Assembly: GCF_016862455.1 (NCBI RefSeq)
Contig: NZ_BOMZ01000090.1
Coordinates: 1 to 64,000 of the forward strand
DNA from: Actinoplanes utahensis
GTDB taxonomy: Bacteria; Actinomycetota; Actinomycetes; Mycobacteriales; Micromonosporaceae
DNA: 64,000 nt
Direction: 5' to 3'
Below are positions 9,080-17,960 of this stretch, piece after piece; the first letter of the stretch is position 1; each line of letters opens with the position of its first letter. Both the position numbers and the translations under genes were made by a program. The notes under the pieces are model-generated. The model did no database searches, had not been told where the DNA came from, and was given only the letters and a program-made list of their open reading frames with translations.

Positions 9080-9478
9080 TCAGGCGATCTGGCGCATCAG
9101 GGTCGTCATGTCGGGGGAGACCCACTCCTCGGCGATCCGGTCGCCGGTGACGCGATAGATGTCGATGCTGGTGAAGGTGACCCGGCGGTTCGTGGGTGGC
9201 ACGTCCTGGAAGGTGCCGGTGTGGGTGCCGGTGAAACGCAGGCGCACCGCGACCCGGTCGCCGGCGGCGAAGATGTCCTCGATGGTGTGGCGCAGGTCGG
9301 GGAAGCCGTCGCGCATCGCCTGGACGCCGGCCCGCCACACGTCCCGGCCGTGCAGGGGGTCGGGCAGTCCGGGCAGGTTGACGATGAAGTCGTCGGTGAG
9401 ATGCCCGGCGCAGGCGTCGAGGTCGCCGCGCTGCAGACTCTCGAAGGCCGCGCGGACGACGGCGAGGGGCACTGACAT
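9080..9478 (-). CDS. SnoaL-like / NTF2-fold ester cyclase family protein
   Basis: A 132-residue protein starting at ATG 9478 behind GGAGGAG. The sequence has the features of SnoaL-type polyketide cyclases and related proteins: an N-terminal helix (VVRAAFESLQRGDLDAC), HLTDDFIVNLPGLPDPLHGRD, GFPDLRHTIEDIFAAGDRVAVRLRF and a GTFQDVPPTNRRV loop. It forms a small cone-shaped barrel binding hydrophobic ligands. No polyketide genes are adjacent, so this is probably one of the many generic family members. It lies 30 bases upstream of the methyltransferase, and the two may be co-transcribed. Confidence 0.75.
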   Translation of the reverse strand: MSVPLAVVRAAFESLQRGDLDACAGHLTDDFIVNLPGLPDPLHGRDVWRAGVQAMRDGFPDLRHTIEDIFAAGDRVAVRLRFTGTHTGTFQDVPPTNRRVTFTSIDIYRVTGDRIAEEWVSPDMTTLMRQIA

Positions 9479-9572
9479 GGTGGTCACTCCTCCGGACGTT
9501 GGCAATACGACTGCACCGTATCGGTTCCGGGAGGCTGATTGCAATACAACTGCACTGCCAAAGCGGCGGCCG

Positions 9573-12383
9573 TCACTCCTTGGCGGTGAGGAGCAGGAGT
9601 CGCTCCCGGGCGCGGGCGGCGTCCGGATGCTCGAGCGCGTCGAGGAGCCGCTGGGCGCGGGCGGCCGCCTCGACCGCGTCCGCGATCCGGCCCATCGCCT
9701 CCAGGGTGTCGGTGAGATGCAGCAGGGTATCGGCCTCGAAGTACCGGTCGTCCGCGCCGGCGTAGATCTCCACCGCCCGCCGGTAACAGCGCACGGCCTG
9801 CTCGTGGTCGCCGAGATGGTGGTGGGCCCATCCGAGACTGTCGGCCGCCGACGCCATCGCGCGGGCATCGCCGAGTTCCGCGGCCAGGTCGGCGGCCCGG
9901 GTGCAGAACTCCAGGGTGCGGTGGTACGCGCCGAGTTCGGCGTGGTACCAGCCGATCGAGTTGAGCGCGTTCGCCTGCCCGTACCGGTGATCTCCGGCCT
10001 GGAAGGCGGCGTAGGCGGTCCGCGCGTGCCCCAGGGCCCGCTCGTGGTCGCCGGTCTGCGCGGTGAGCTGGGCGAGCGTCATGCCGGTGTGGCCGAGGGC
10101 GATGTGGTCGCCGATCCGCCGGTTGAGGTCCAGCGCCGCGGTCAGGTGTTCGAGGGCCTCGGCCGGGCGGGCCTCACGGGCGGCGGCCAGCCCGATCAGG
10201 CGGTGCGCGCGGGCCTGGGCGGCGTGGTCCCCGAGCCGGGTCGCCGCCGCCAGGGCCTGTCGCTGGGTGGTGGCCATGTCGTGGTATCGGCGGCGCAGGT
10301 CGAGGAACCGGGCGAGCGCCCACGCCAGGTCGGCGACGCGGCGGTCCAGGCCGGCGGCCGCGGCGGTGTGGAAGATCTCCAGCAGCACGGCCTGTTCGGC
10401 GGAGAACCACGCGACCGCCGTGGCGCGGTCGTCGATCCGCTCCGGGCGTACCCCCGCCAGGTGTCGATCGGGATTCATCGGATCGCCGTGCGGGATCAGC
10501 GCCTCGGCGGCGGCGCACGCGGTGTGCAGGTAGTGGTCGGTGGCGCGGGCGACGGCGGCCCGGCGCTGCGGCTCCGGCTCCTGCTGCCGGGCAGTCTCCG
10601 CGGCGTAGGTGCGCAGCAGGTCGTGCATGCTGAACCGGCCCGGCAGGTGCTCGTCGGCGAATCCGGCGCGGACCAGCTCGGCCAGGCCCGCGTGGGCGTC
10701 GGCGGGCTCGATCGCGGCGAGGCTCGCGGCGGCGGCGACGGTGATGTCCGGTCCCGGATGCAGGCCGAGCAGCCGGACCAGTCGTTTCGTGTCGTCGGAC
10801 AGCACCCGGTAGGACGCCGAGAACACCGCCCGGACGTCGCTGGCGAGGTCCCCGACGGTCAGCGAGTCCAGCTCACCGGCCGCCAGGCCGGTGGCCAGCG
10901 CGCCCAGGGTCAGGTCCGGGTCGGCGGCGGCCCGCGCCGCGACGATCGACAGGGCCAGCGGCAACCCGGCGCACCGCCCCACGATCCGGTCGATCGCCGC
11001 CGGTTCCGCGTCGAGCCGGGCGTGGCCGATCCGCGCGGCCAGCAGCTCCCGGGAACCGGCCGGCCCGAACGGGGCGAGCGCCAGCAGCCGGGCGCCGTCG
11101 GTGGCGGCCAGGCCGGTGAGTCGGTCACGGCTGGTCACCAGGGCCATGCTGCCGGCCGAGCCGGGCAGCAGCGGGCGCACCTGGGCGGCGTCGCGGGCGT
11201 TGTCGAGCAGCACCAGCACCCGCCGCGAGGCGAGGATGCTGCGGTAGAGGCCGGCCTGGGCGTCGACGGTGTACGGCACCCGCTGCGCGGGCACACCGAG
11301 ACCGTCGAGCAGGGTCCGCAGCGCCTCGGACGGCGTCACCGGTGCGGCGACCGGGTCGAAGCCCTTCAGGTTGACGTAGAGCTGCCCGTCCGGGAACCGG
11401 GTCCGGGCCCGATGCGCCCAGTGCACGGCCAGGGCGGTCTTGCCGACCCCGGCGATGCCGCCGACGGCGGTGACCACCACGGGTACGGCGACCGCGTCCA
11501 CCGCCGGTGCGAGATCGTCGAGGCGGCGCAGGTCGTCGTCGCGCCCGGCCAGGTGGGGCAGCGGCGCCGGCAGTTGGGCCGGCACCGGCGCGGGCCGTGC
11601 CGCCGGCGCCGCGGCGGGGGCGGGGCCGTGCAGCGCGGGGTCGTCGGTGAGGATCGCCTTCTCCAGGCGGCGCAGCTCCTCGGACGGTTCCAGCCCGTCC
11701 TGCTCGGCGAACAGCCGCCGGGCCTGCCGGAAGTGGGCGAGCGCGTCGGAACGCCGGCCGGCCCGGTGCAGGGCCAGCATGTACAGGCCGCGCAGCCGCT
11801 CGTCGAACGGGTGCGCCTCGATCAGGGCGGCCAGCTCGTCCAGGACCGCGGTGTGCCGGCCGATCCGGATGTCGGCGTCGATGCGGTCGGCCAGCACGGC
11901 GATCCGCCGCCGCCGCAGCCGCTCCCGGTCGGCGTCCAGGGCCGCGGCCGGCACGTCCTCGAACGGCCGGCCGGAGAACAGCGCGACCGCCTCGTGCAGC
12001 AGGGCCGCGGCCTGGCGGTGGTCGCCGGTGGCGAGCAGGTCGCGTCCCCGGTCGGCGAGGCCGGTGAACCGCAGCAGGTCGAGTTCGCCGGCGCCGACCC
12101 GCAGGAGATAACCCGGCGACCGGTACGCCAGCCGGTCGTCGCCGGCGCCCGCCTCGGCCAGCACCCGCCGCAGCTGGGAGATGCGGACCTGCAGGGTGGA
12201 GCGGGCGTTGCGCGGCTGCCGGGACGCCCACAGCACCGCGGCCAGCCGGTCCGTGCCGACCACCCGGTTGGCGTGCAGCAGCAGGGTCGCGAGCAGAGCC
12301 GTGCGCTGACGGCCGCCGATCGGGACCGCGACGCCGCCGACGGTGACCTGCACCGGGCCGAGCAGGCGGAACTCGACAGCCAT
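9573..12383 (-). CDS. AfsR/SARP family transcriptional regulator (BTAD, NB-ARC, TPR)
   Basis: A 936-residue regulator. Residues 1-95 form an OmpR-like winged helix (EFRLLGPVQV...VGGRQ) and 100-245 the bacterial transcriptional activation domain. After a Pro/Ala linker comes an NB-ARC ATPase with Walker A GGIAGVGKT (308-316) and Walker B VLVLLDNA (389-396), and then about 300 residues of TPR-like helices up to the C-terminus. SARP proteins activate secondary-metabolite genes by binding direct repeats with an 11-bp period. It is divergent from a second SARP gene. The nearby cysteine-rich peptide operon is a plausible target because such repeats occur at 17621-17638, but this is inference. Confidence 0.92.
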   Translation of the reverse strand: MAVEFRLLGPVQVTVGGVAVPIGGRQRTALLATLLLHANRVVGTDRLAAVLWASRQPRNARSTLQVRISQLRRVLAEAGAGDDRLAYRSPGYLLRVGAGELDLLRFTGLADRGRDLLATGDHRQAAALLHEAVALFSGRPFEDVPAAALDADRERLRRRRIAVLADRIDADIRIGRHTAVLDELAALIEAHPFDERLRGLYMLALHRAGRRSDALAHFRQARRLFAEQDGLEPSEELRRLEKAILTDDPALHGPAPAAAPAARPAPVPAQLPAPLPHLAGRDDDLRRLDDLAPAVDAVAVPVVVTAVGGIAGVGKTALAVHWAHRARTRFPDGQLYVNLKGFDPVAAPVTPSEALRTLLDGLGVPAQRVPYTVDAQAGLYRSILASRRVLVLLDNARDAAQVRPLLPGSAGSMALVTSRDRLTGLAATDGARLLALAPFGPAGSRELLAARIGHARLDAEPAAIDRIVGRCAGLPLALSIVAARAAADPDLTLGALATGLAAGELDSLTVGDLASDVRAVFSASYRVLSDDTKRLVRLLGLHPGPDITVAAAASLAAIEPADAHAGLAELVRAGFADEHLPGRFSMHDLLRTYAAETARQQEPEPQRRAAVARATDHYLHTACAAAEALIPHGDPMNPDRHLAGVRPERIDDRATAVAWFSAEQAVLLEIFHTAAAAGLDRRVADLAWALARFLDLRRRYHDMATTQRQALAAATRLGDHAAQARAHRLIGLAAAREARPAEALEHLTAALDLNRRIGDHIALGHTGMTLAQLTAQTGDHERALGHARTAYAAFQAGDHRYGQANALNSIGWYHAELGAYHRTLEFCTRAADLAAELGDARAMASAADSLGWAHHHLGDHEQAVRCYRRAVEIYAGADDRYFEADTLLHLTDTLEAMGRIADAVEAAARAQRLLDALEHPDAARARERLLLLTAKE

Positions 12384-12533
12384 AGTTGATCAGTTTACAT
12401 ACGTCTCAATGTCAACATCCATTCAGGACCGTCCCAGCCTGCGGGAACGGCTCGGCGGGTAAGCGTGCGGTAAGCGGCCGCCCCGACCATGTCGATCGCT
12501 GGGCACGGCGACGGGGCGGGGGCTACGACGGTG

Positions 12534-14324
12534 ATGGTGTCGATCGGCTTGCTGGGACCACTGGACGTACGGCGGGGGACCGCGGCGATCCGGATGTCGG
12601 CGGGCAAACCACGGATCGTGCTGGCGTACCTGATCACACACGCGGGCCGGACCGTCACCGTCGACGACCTGACCACCGAGCTGTGGGCGGGCTCGCCGCC
12701 ACCGTCGGCGGTCGCCAACATCCGCACCTACATCGCCGGGCTGCGGCGTTCGCTGGGATCCACGCTGGCCGCGATCGTGGTCCACCCCAACGGCTACCGG
12801 CTGCAGCTCGCCGACGACTGCCGGCTCGACCTCGACGAGTTCCGGGCGCTCGTCGGGCGGGGCCGTGCCGACGCCGCGGGCGGGCAGCCGCACACCGCGA
12901 TCGGGCATCTCGACCGGGCGCTGGGGATCTGGCGCGGGTCGGCCCTCGAAGGGCTGCGGGACGGGCCGGTGCTGAGCACGTTCGCCGCCGTGCTGGAGGA
13001 GGAACGCGTCCAGGCGGTCGAGGAGGCCGTCGACGCCCGGCTGCGCGCCCGGCGGTTCGCTGAGGCGGTGCCGATGCTGCGCCGGCATCTCGAGGAGAAT
13101 CCGCTGCGCGAGCACGCGTACGCCCAGCTGATGACCGCGTTGTACCACTCCGGTGACGTGTCCGGCGCCCTGGCGGCCTTCGGGGCGGCCCGCGAGCAGC
13201 TGAGCACCCACCTCGGGATCGAGCCCGGCCGGGCCCTGAGCGGCCTGCACCTGGCGATCCTGGACCGCAGCCCGGTGCTGGACGCCGAACCGCGGGAGAC
13301 GAGCCGGATCACGGCCACGGAAACGCTCGTCACACCGTTCCTCACGCCGCCCGCGGTCGCCGGTTTCACCGGCCGGGACACCGAGACGGGGTACGCCGTA
13401 CGAGCGCTGACCGCCACGCCCCGCGACGCCCTTCCGATCGTGGCGGTGTCCGGGCTCGCCGGGTCCGGCAAGACCGCCCTCGCGGTGACCGTCGCGCACC
13501 GCGTCCGCGCCGCCTACCCCGACGGCCAGCTGTATGCCGACCTGCACGGCGACAGTCCCGATCCGGCGACGCCCGGCGAGGTGATCGGGCAGTTCCTGAC
13601 GGCGCTGGGCGTACCGGCCGCCCGGTTCCCGGACGGCCTGTCCGACCGCACCGGAATGCTGCGCAGCGCCCTCGCCGGCCGGCGGATCCTGATCGTGCTC
13701 GACAACGCGGCCGACGCCGCCCAGGTCCGTCCGTTGCTGCCGGGCGCCGCCGACTGCGGGGTGCTGGTGACCGGACGGTCCCGGCTGTGCGCCCTGGACG
13801 GCGCCCGGTTCATCGCCCTCGCCGGCCTGCCAGAACCGGCCGCGGTCGCCCTGTTCACCGAGGTCCTCGGCCGCCCGGCCGGCGCGGAGGAGGCCGCGGT
13901 CCGGGCGATCGTCCGGTCCTGCGACCGGCTGCCGCTGGCCGTCCGGATCGCCGCGGTACGGGCCGCCGGCCGGCCCGGGCGGCCGCTGGCCCTCCTGGCC
14001 GCCCTCCTGGCCGACGAGACCACCCGCCTGGACACGCTGCGGGCCGGTGACCTGGACGTCCGGGCCCGGCTCACCGGCGCCTACCGGTCGCTGCAGGCGC
14101 CCGACCGGCGACTGTTACGGCTGCTCAGCCTGCAGCCCGGCCCGGACGTGGCCGCCGGTGTCACCGACCGGCTGGACGCCCTGGTGGACGCCGGCTTCCT
14201 GACCGAGACCGGTCCGCAGCGCTACCGCGTCCACGGCCTGGTGCGCGCCCTGGCCCGGGAGTCGGCCGACGGGTCCTCCATCAGCCGGACCGCGATGCCC
14301 AGCACCCGGTCGGCCGGGAAGTAG
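12534..14324 (+). CDS. Second SARP family regulator (BTAD and NB-ARC, no TPR)
   Basis: A protein of about 596 residues if it starts at ATG 12534 (MVSIGLLGPLDV, the usual SARP N-terminus); an in-frame ATG at 12489 would add 15 residues but has no ribosome binding site. Counting from 12489, it has a winged helix, a BTAD domain, and an NB-ARC domain with Walker A GLAGSGKT (322-329) and LIVLDNA. It ends soon after the winged-helix part of NB-ARC, without the TPR array of its divergent neighbour. The last 100 bases overlap the signal peptidase gene on the other strand. The position next to the peptide operon suggests a pathway-specific activator. Confidence 0.88.
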   Translation: MVSIGLLGPLDVRRGTAAIRMSAGKPRIVLAYLITHAGRTVTVDDLTTELWAGSPPPSAVANIRTYIAGLRRSLGSTLAAIVVHPNGYRLQLADDCRLDLDEFRALVGRGRADAAGGQPHTAIGHLDRALGIWRGSALEGLRDGPVLSTFAAVLEEERVQAVEEAVDARLRARRFAEAVPMLRRHLEENPLREHAYAQLMTALYHSGDVSGALAAFGAAREQLSTHLGIEPGRALSGLHLAILDRSPVLDAEPRETSRITATETLVTPFLTPPAVAGFTGRDTETGYAVRALTATPRDALPIVAVSGLAGSGKTALAVTVAHRVRAAYPDGQLYADLHGDSPDPATPGEVIGQFLTALGVPAARFPDGLSDRTGMLRSALAGRRILIVLDNAADAAQVRPLLPGAADCGVLVTGRSRLCALDGARFIALAGLPEPAAVALFTEVLGRPAGAEEAAVRAIVRSCDRLPLAVRIAAVRAAGRPGRPLALLAALLADETTRLDTLRAGDLDVRARLTGAYRSLQAPDRRLLRLLSLQPGPDVAAGVTDRLDALVDAGFLTETGPQRYRVHGLVRALARESADGSSISRTAMPSTRSAGK

Positions 14325-14719
14325 CCCACCTGTTTCGAGTCGTAACTGATCTCGCCGGCGTCGCCGAGCAGCACCAGCGCACCGTCCGGCACGATCCGCT
14401 CCCCGGCGAGCGCGGGCACCCGGCCCTCCGGCACCGGCTCCCCGGCGACCGCGGCGACCCGTTTGATCAGCCAGCGGCGGCCGGAGATGCCCGCGGCCAG
14501 CGGGGTGGTCGTCCACGCGCCCTGCTCCGGGGCCTCGACGGCGACGACGTCCCCCGTCCGAATCGACGTCGTCGCCCGCCGCACCAGCACCCGGTCACCG
14601 GACCGGAACGCCGGCGCCATCGACGAACCGGTCACCCGGACCACCGCGTGCCGCCGCCGCGTCCACACCAGCACGGCCACGGCCACCGTGGCCGGAACCG
14701 TGAGCCACCAGAACGTCAC
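14222..14719 (-). CDS. S26 family signal peptidase of the Cys-rich peptide locus
   Basis: A 165-residue membrane-anchored serine peptidase. An N-terminal helix (about residues 3-19) is followed by the catalytic-serine motif GSSMAP (Ser33), the general-base Lys in RRWLIKRV (Lys86) and the conserved late box LLGDAGEISYDSKQVGYFP. This fits type I signal peptidases (S26), but the protein is shorter than the housekeeping enzyme. It is the last gene of a four-gene operon and overlaps the ABC transporter stop. I infer that it removes the leader of the 17743-17946 precursor after export. Its 3' end overlaps the SARP gene on the opposite strand. Confidence 0.88.
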   Translation of the reverse strand: MTFWWLTVPATVAVAVLVWTRRRHAVVRVTGSSMAPAFRSGDRVLVRRATTSIRTGDVVAVEAPEQGAWTTTPLAAGISGRRWLIKRVAAVAGEPVPEGRVPALAGERIVPDGALVLLGDAGEISYDSKQVGYFPADRVLGIAVRLMEDPSADSRARARTRPWTR

Positions 14720-16518
14720 CCCACCTCCACCTCCTCCCGGTAGCCGGCCGCCTGCAGCGCGAACAGCCGCGCGTACTCGCCGCCGGCCGCGACCAGCGCG
14801 TCATGGCCCCCGTGTTCGACGATCGTGCCGTCACCGAGCACGACGATCGTCTCCGCCTGGCGGATCGTGCTCATCCGGTGCGAGATCAGCAGGCTGGTCC
14901 GGCCCCGCCGGTGCTCACGCAGCCGCTCGTGCACCTGGAACTCGGCCTCGGCGTCCAGGCCGGCGCTCGGCTCGTCCAGGATCAGCAGGTCACCGTGGTC
15001 GCGCAGCAGCGCCCGGGCCAGCGCCACCCGCTGCCACTGCCCGCCGGACAGCACCACCCCGGTCCGGGGATCGTCACGGTCGGCGGCGTCCAGGAAGATC
15101 CGGGTCAGCAGGGTGTCGTAGCCGTGCGGCAGATCCCGCAGGAACGGGTCGCAGCCGGCCCGCCGCGCCGCCGCCGTGATCCGCTCGGCGTCCTCCAGGG
15201 CCGCGAGGTCACCGACCCCGATGTTCTCGGCCGCGCTCAACTCGTACTCCATGAAGTCCTGGAAGACGACCGCCAGCCGGCGGCGCAACTCGTCCACGTC
15301 GAACTCGCGCAGATCCACGCCGTCCCAGGTGATCGTGCCGCGGGACGGGTCGTAGAACCGGCACAGCAACTTCACCAGGGTGCTCTTCCCGGCCCCGTTC
15401 AGGCCGACCAGTGCGGTCGACCGGCCCGCCGCGATGGTCAGGTCGACACCGGCCAGCACCCACGGCAGATCCTCGCGGTAACGGAACCAGACATCCCGGA
15501 ACTCGATGCCGTGCCGCAGCTCCGGCACCGCCACGGTCCGGCCGGTCGGCGACGGCTGCAGATCCGGGCCGGTGTCCACGACCGCGCAGTAATGACCGAA
15601 CATCAGCAGCGCGTGATGGCCCATCCCGGCCGAGCTGAACACCGCCGCCAGCGCGCCCTGCACCCCGGCGACCGCCGCGACGAACACCGCCACGTCCCCG
15701 ACACTGAGCCGGCCCTGCCGCGCGGCCACCACCGCCCACACCAGGCCGCCCCCGGCGATCACCGCGCCGGTCACCGCCAGCAGCGCCTGCGCCCGCAACT
15801 CCCGCCGGTCCGCGCCGCGCTGCCCGGCGTCGATCGCCCGCAACTCGGTCAGCATCCGCCCCCGGAACAGGCTGCCCAGACCGAAGAGCCGAACCTCCTT
15901 GATCGCCCGTACGCTCGTCAGAAGGCCCGCATAGAAGATCTCCCGGCGGCCCGCCGCGCTGAGGTCCCAGCTCACCCGGGCCCGGTCGCGGCTCATGTTC
16001 AGCTCCGCCCACAGGGTCGGCGCGGACCCGGCGACCACCACCAGCGCCATCCACGGATTGAGCATCGCCAGGGTGCCCAGAAAACCGGCGATCGTCAGCA
16101 CGCCCTGCCCGGCGCCGAGAACACTGCTCACCAGGTCGGCCGGACCGCTGGTGCCGTGGGCCGCCATCCGCAGCCGGTCGTGGAAGGCCGCGTCCTCGAA
16201 CCGGGCCAGCCCCGCCAGCCGGCCGATCGCCCCGAACAGCCGATCCTTCGCCGACAGCGTGACGGACCGGCCGATCTGGGCGTCGACGTACCCGTTGACC
16301 TGCGGCAACATCGCCGCCGCCACCCCGGCGAACGCGAGCGTGAGCGCGGGGCCCAGCAGCGGCGCCGCCGGGTCCCCGATCCGGTCCAGCACCGTCCGGG
16401 TCAGCCAGGCCAGCGCCACCGGGATCAGACCGGCCGCCACCACCAGCACGATCCGGGCCAGCAGCCGGACCGGCGAGACCCGCCAGACGTAGCGCAGGGC
16501 CTGCAGCGTCAGCCTCAT
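14716..16518 (-). CDS. ABC exporter, fused membrane and ATPase domains
   Basis: A 600-residue half-transporter; the start at ATG 16518 overlaps the upstream stop (ATGA). About five to six membrane segments occupy residues 1-300. The nucleotide-binding domain has Walker A GLNGAGKST (372-380), signature LSGGQ (490-494), Walker B LLILDEP (511-517) and the switch His in ISHR. It has no N-terminal C39 peptidase, unlike bacteriocin PCAT exporters, which fits the separate S26 peptidase encoded next to it. The predicted role is export of the cysteine-rich precursor as a homodimer. The open frame continues upstream into the neighbouring genes, but the real start is set by the overlap and the family N-terminus. 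Confidence 0.9.
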   Translation of the reverse strand: MRLTLQALRYVWRVSPVRLLARIVLVVAAGLIPVALAWLTRTVLDRIGDPAAPLLGPALTLAFAGVAAAMLPQVNGYVDAQIGRSVTLSAKDRLFGAIGRLAGLARFEDAAFHDRLRMAAHGTSGPADLVSSVLGAGQGVLTIAGFLGTLAMLNPWMALVVVAGSAPTLWAELNMSRDRARVSWDLSAAGRREIFYAGLLTSVRAIKEVRLFGLGSLFRGRMLTELRAIDAGQRGADRRELRAQALLAVTGAVIAGGGLVWAVVAARQGRLSVGDVAVFVAAVAGVQGALAAVFSSAGMGHHALLMFGHYCAVVDTGPDLQPSPTGRTVAVPELRHGIEFRDVWFRYREDLPWVLAGVDLTIAAGRSTALVGLNGAGKSTLVKLLCRFYDPSRGTITWDGVDLREFDVDELRRRLAVVFQDFMEYELSAAENIGVGDLAALEDAERITAAARRAGCDPFLRDLPHGYDTLLTRIFLDAADRDDPRTGVVLSGGQWQRVALARALLRDHGDLLILDEPSAGLDAEAEFQVHERLREHRRGRTSLLISHRMSTIRQAETIVVLGDGTIVEHGGHDALVAAGGEYARLFALQAAGYREEVEVG

Positions 16519-17063
16519 GCCGCGGCGGGAACCGGCAGCTCGGTCATCACCAGGCTGCTCGCCGCCACCGTGCCGTCCGGGTCGACCAGCAGGAACGACG
16601 GGAACCCGCGGATCGCGAACGCGTCCGCCACCGCACCGTCGGACGCCTCCTGCACCACCCGCGCGACCGGCGACAGCTCGGCCACCAGCGGCTCCGCCCG
16701 ATCCGGTTTCCCGACCACCACGGCCAGGACCCGGGACGGGTCGGCGAGGTCGTTCGCGTACGCCAGGAACGACGGCATCCGCTCCTCGCACGCCGAGCAA
16801 CCGGGGGAGAAGAACCCGACCAGCGTCTGCCCGGTGAACGAGGCCAGGGAGACCGCCCCGCCGTCGTTCGCGGTCGCCTCGAACGGGGCCGCCACCTGCC
16901 CGGCGGCGAGCATCAGCGGGCCGTCCGGGCCGTGCGCGTCCGCGGCCTGCCGGGCCAGCAGCTCGGAGTGCTTGCGCAGCCGCCGGATCACGCCGAAGGA
17001 CAGCAGAAGGTTGACGATGCCGAGCAACCCGGCGAGGGTGACGGCGGCTGCCAGATAGGACAT
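16515..17063 (-). CDS. TlpA/MauD-like membrane-anchored thioredoxin
   Basis: A 182-residue protein with one N-terminal helix (residues 3-25) and an extracytoplasmic thioredoxin-fold domain of the TlpA/peroxiredoxin class. The redox pair is Cys89 and Cys92 in SPGCSACEE, and the cis-proline region is IRGFPSFLLVDPDG. TlpA/MauD-type proteins handle disulfides in exported proteins. Together with the MauE-like protein encoded just upstream, this mirrors mauE-mauD, which is needed for the disulfide-rich small subunit of methylamine dehydrogenase. Here the obvious client is the eight-cysteine peptide. The stop overlaps the ABC gene start. Confidence 0.9.
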   Translation of the reverse strand: MSYLAAAVTLAGLLGIVNLLLSFGVIRRLRKHSELLARQAADAHGPDGPLMLAAGQVAAPFEATANDGGAVSLASFTGQTLVGFFSPGCSACEERMPSFLAYANDLADPSRVLAVVVGKPDRAEPLVAELSPVARVVQEASDGAVADAFAIRGFPSFLLVDPDGTVAASSLVMTELPVPAAA

Positions 17064-17075
17064 GATTCTCCTTGT

Positions 17076-17579
17076 TCAGGCCGTGATCAGGTGGGCGATC
17101 TCGTCGAGATTGATGAGCAGCAGGGCGGCTACCGCGCCCGCCGCGACGGCCAGCACGACCACCGGGCCGGGCTGGTCCGCCGGCGCCCCGGCGAGACCGA
17201 GCAGCGCGGTCGCGAGCAGCAGCACGTTGCGGACCACGGCGGCCCGGCCCGGCGGGGCCGACGTCGCGCCGAAACAGCGGCACGGCTCGGTCGAGCCGCG
17301 GCGCCGCATCACCACGATCGCCCCGGTGAACGCCGCCAGCAGCAGCGCCGCCAGACCGAACCCCCACCGGGCGGTGACCGGCACCGCGACCGCCGCCGCC
17401 ACCGTCACCTCCGCGCCCACCACCGTCACGGCGAGTGGCCCGGCCAGCGTTTCCGGGACCGGCAGGCCGCGCGACAGCGACAGCCGGAACTCCCGGAATC
17501 CGGCCGGCCGCAGTTTTCCGCCCGCAGCCACGACGAACGTCACCACCAGTAATGCCTGGCAGGCCACCGACCAGTCCAC
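17076..17579 (-). CDS. MauE/DoxX-like redox-associated membrane protein
   Basis: A 167-residue polytopic protein with about four membrane helices. The family hallmark is a Cys-x-Cys motif in EPCRCFGA (Cys100, Cys102) at a membrane boundary. MauE-type proteins are thought to pass electrons between the membrane and a partner thioredoxin. It is the first gene of the operon, separated from the TlpA-like gene by 12 bases, and its start faces the precursor gene across a 163-base divergent promoter region. The pairing with a TlpA-like protein and a secreted Cys-rich peptide supports a role in forming or shuffling disulfides. Confidence 0.85.
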   Translation of the reverse strand: MDWSVACQALLVVTFVVAAGGKLRPAGFREFRLSLSRGLPVPETLAGPLAVTVVGAEVTVAAAVAVPVTARWGFGLAALLLAAFTGAIVVMRRRGSTEPCRCFGATSAPPGRAAVVRNVLLLATALLGLAGAPADQPGPVVVLAVAAGAVAALLLINLDEIAHLITA

Positions 17580-17620
17580 GACGAGCTCCCTTCGAGGAGT
17601 CCGACCGTAGGTCCGCGGGA

Positions 17621-17638
17621 TACAGCCGGCCTACAGCC
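17621..17638. promoter_or_regulatory. SARP-type direct heptamer repeat in the divergent promoter of the peptide locus
   Basis: TACAGCC occurs at 17621-17627 and again at 17632-17638, separated by GGCC, giving an exact 11-bp period. This geometry (7 + 4 + 7) is the known layout of SARP binding sites. On the minus strand a -10-like TACGGT (17609-17604) lies downstream towards the MauE operon. On the plus strand TAGGTT (17683-17688) could be the -10 of the precursor gene. An inverted-like copy, GCCTGTA, lies near 17665. Two SARP genes lie 3-8 kb away. Binding is inferred. Confidence 0.5.
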
Positions 17639-17742
17639 GCCGCGATGTATCGAGCACGTACGCCGCCTGTAGCGGTCCGGCCTAGGTTCGGCTGGCCGCA
17701 GACGACTGCGGTGCGTGATCGCAACTCGACACGAGGAGAACC

Positions 17743-17946
17743 ATGCGCCGAATCAGCACCCTCGCCGACCGCCTGCTCGCCCGCTTCGTACCCGAGGTCG
17801 AGGCCGCCGCGGCCTGCACCCCGGGGCAGTTCTGGGGCTTCTGCTACTGCAACGCCGACGGCGTCCTGCGCTGCCGCAGCTGCCAGCGGCTCGCCAGCTG
17901 CGACGACCGCTGCTCCAGCACGTACACCAAGGTCGGCCTCTGCTGA
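17743..17946 (+). CDS. Precursor of a secreted eight-cysteine peptide (putative RiPP/bacteriocin)
   Basis: A 67-residue protein from ATG 17743 with GAGGAG four bases upstream. Residues 1-24 form an amphipathic leader (ISTLADRLLARFVPEVE) ending in four alanines, an AxA-type cleavage site. All eight cysteines (25, 34, 36, 44, 47, 53, 57, 67) lie in the following 43 residues, which also have aromatic and basic residues (FWGFCYC, LRCRSCQRL). The last residue is Cys. The even number of cysteines suggests four disulfides. It is divergent from an operon encoding MauE-like, TlpA-like, ABC exporter and S26 peptidase proteins, and is followed by a strong terminator. There is no lanthipeptide, lasso or radical-SAM enzyme nearby. 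Activity is unknown. Confidence 0.82.
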   Translation: MRRISTLADRLLARFVPEVEAAAACTPGQFWGFCYCNADGVLRCRSCQRLASCDDRCSSTYTKVGLC

Positions 17947-17960
17947 TCTGACCCCCCAGC

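Noticed and set aside
9159-12389. A 1076-codon open frame on the plus strand
   Set aside because: It is antisense to the SARP gene at 9573-12383, is rich in Gly/Arg/Gln/Val and has no domain; a high-G+C shadow frame.
17743-17946. Lanthipeptide or lasso peptide precursor
   Set aside because: No lanthionine synthetase, lasso cyclase/B-protein or radical-SAM gene lies nearby; the partner genes point to disulfides instead.
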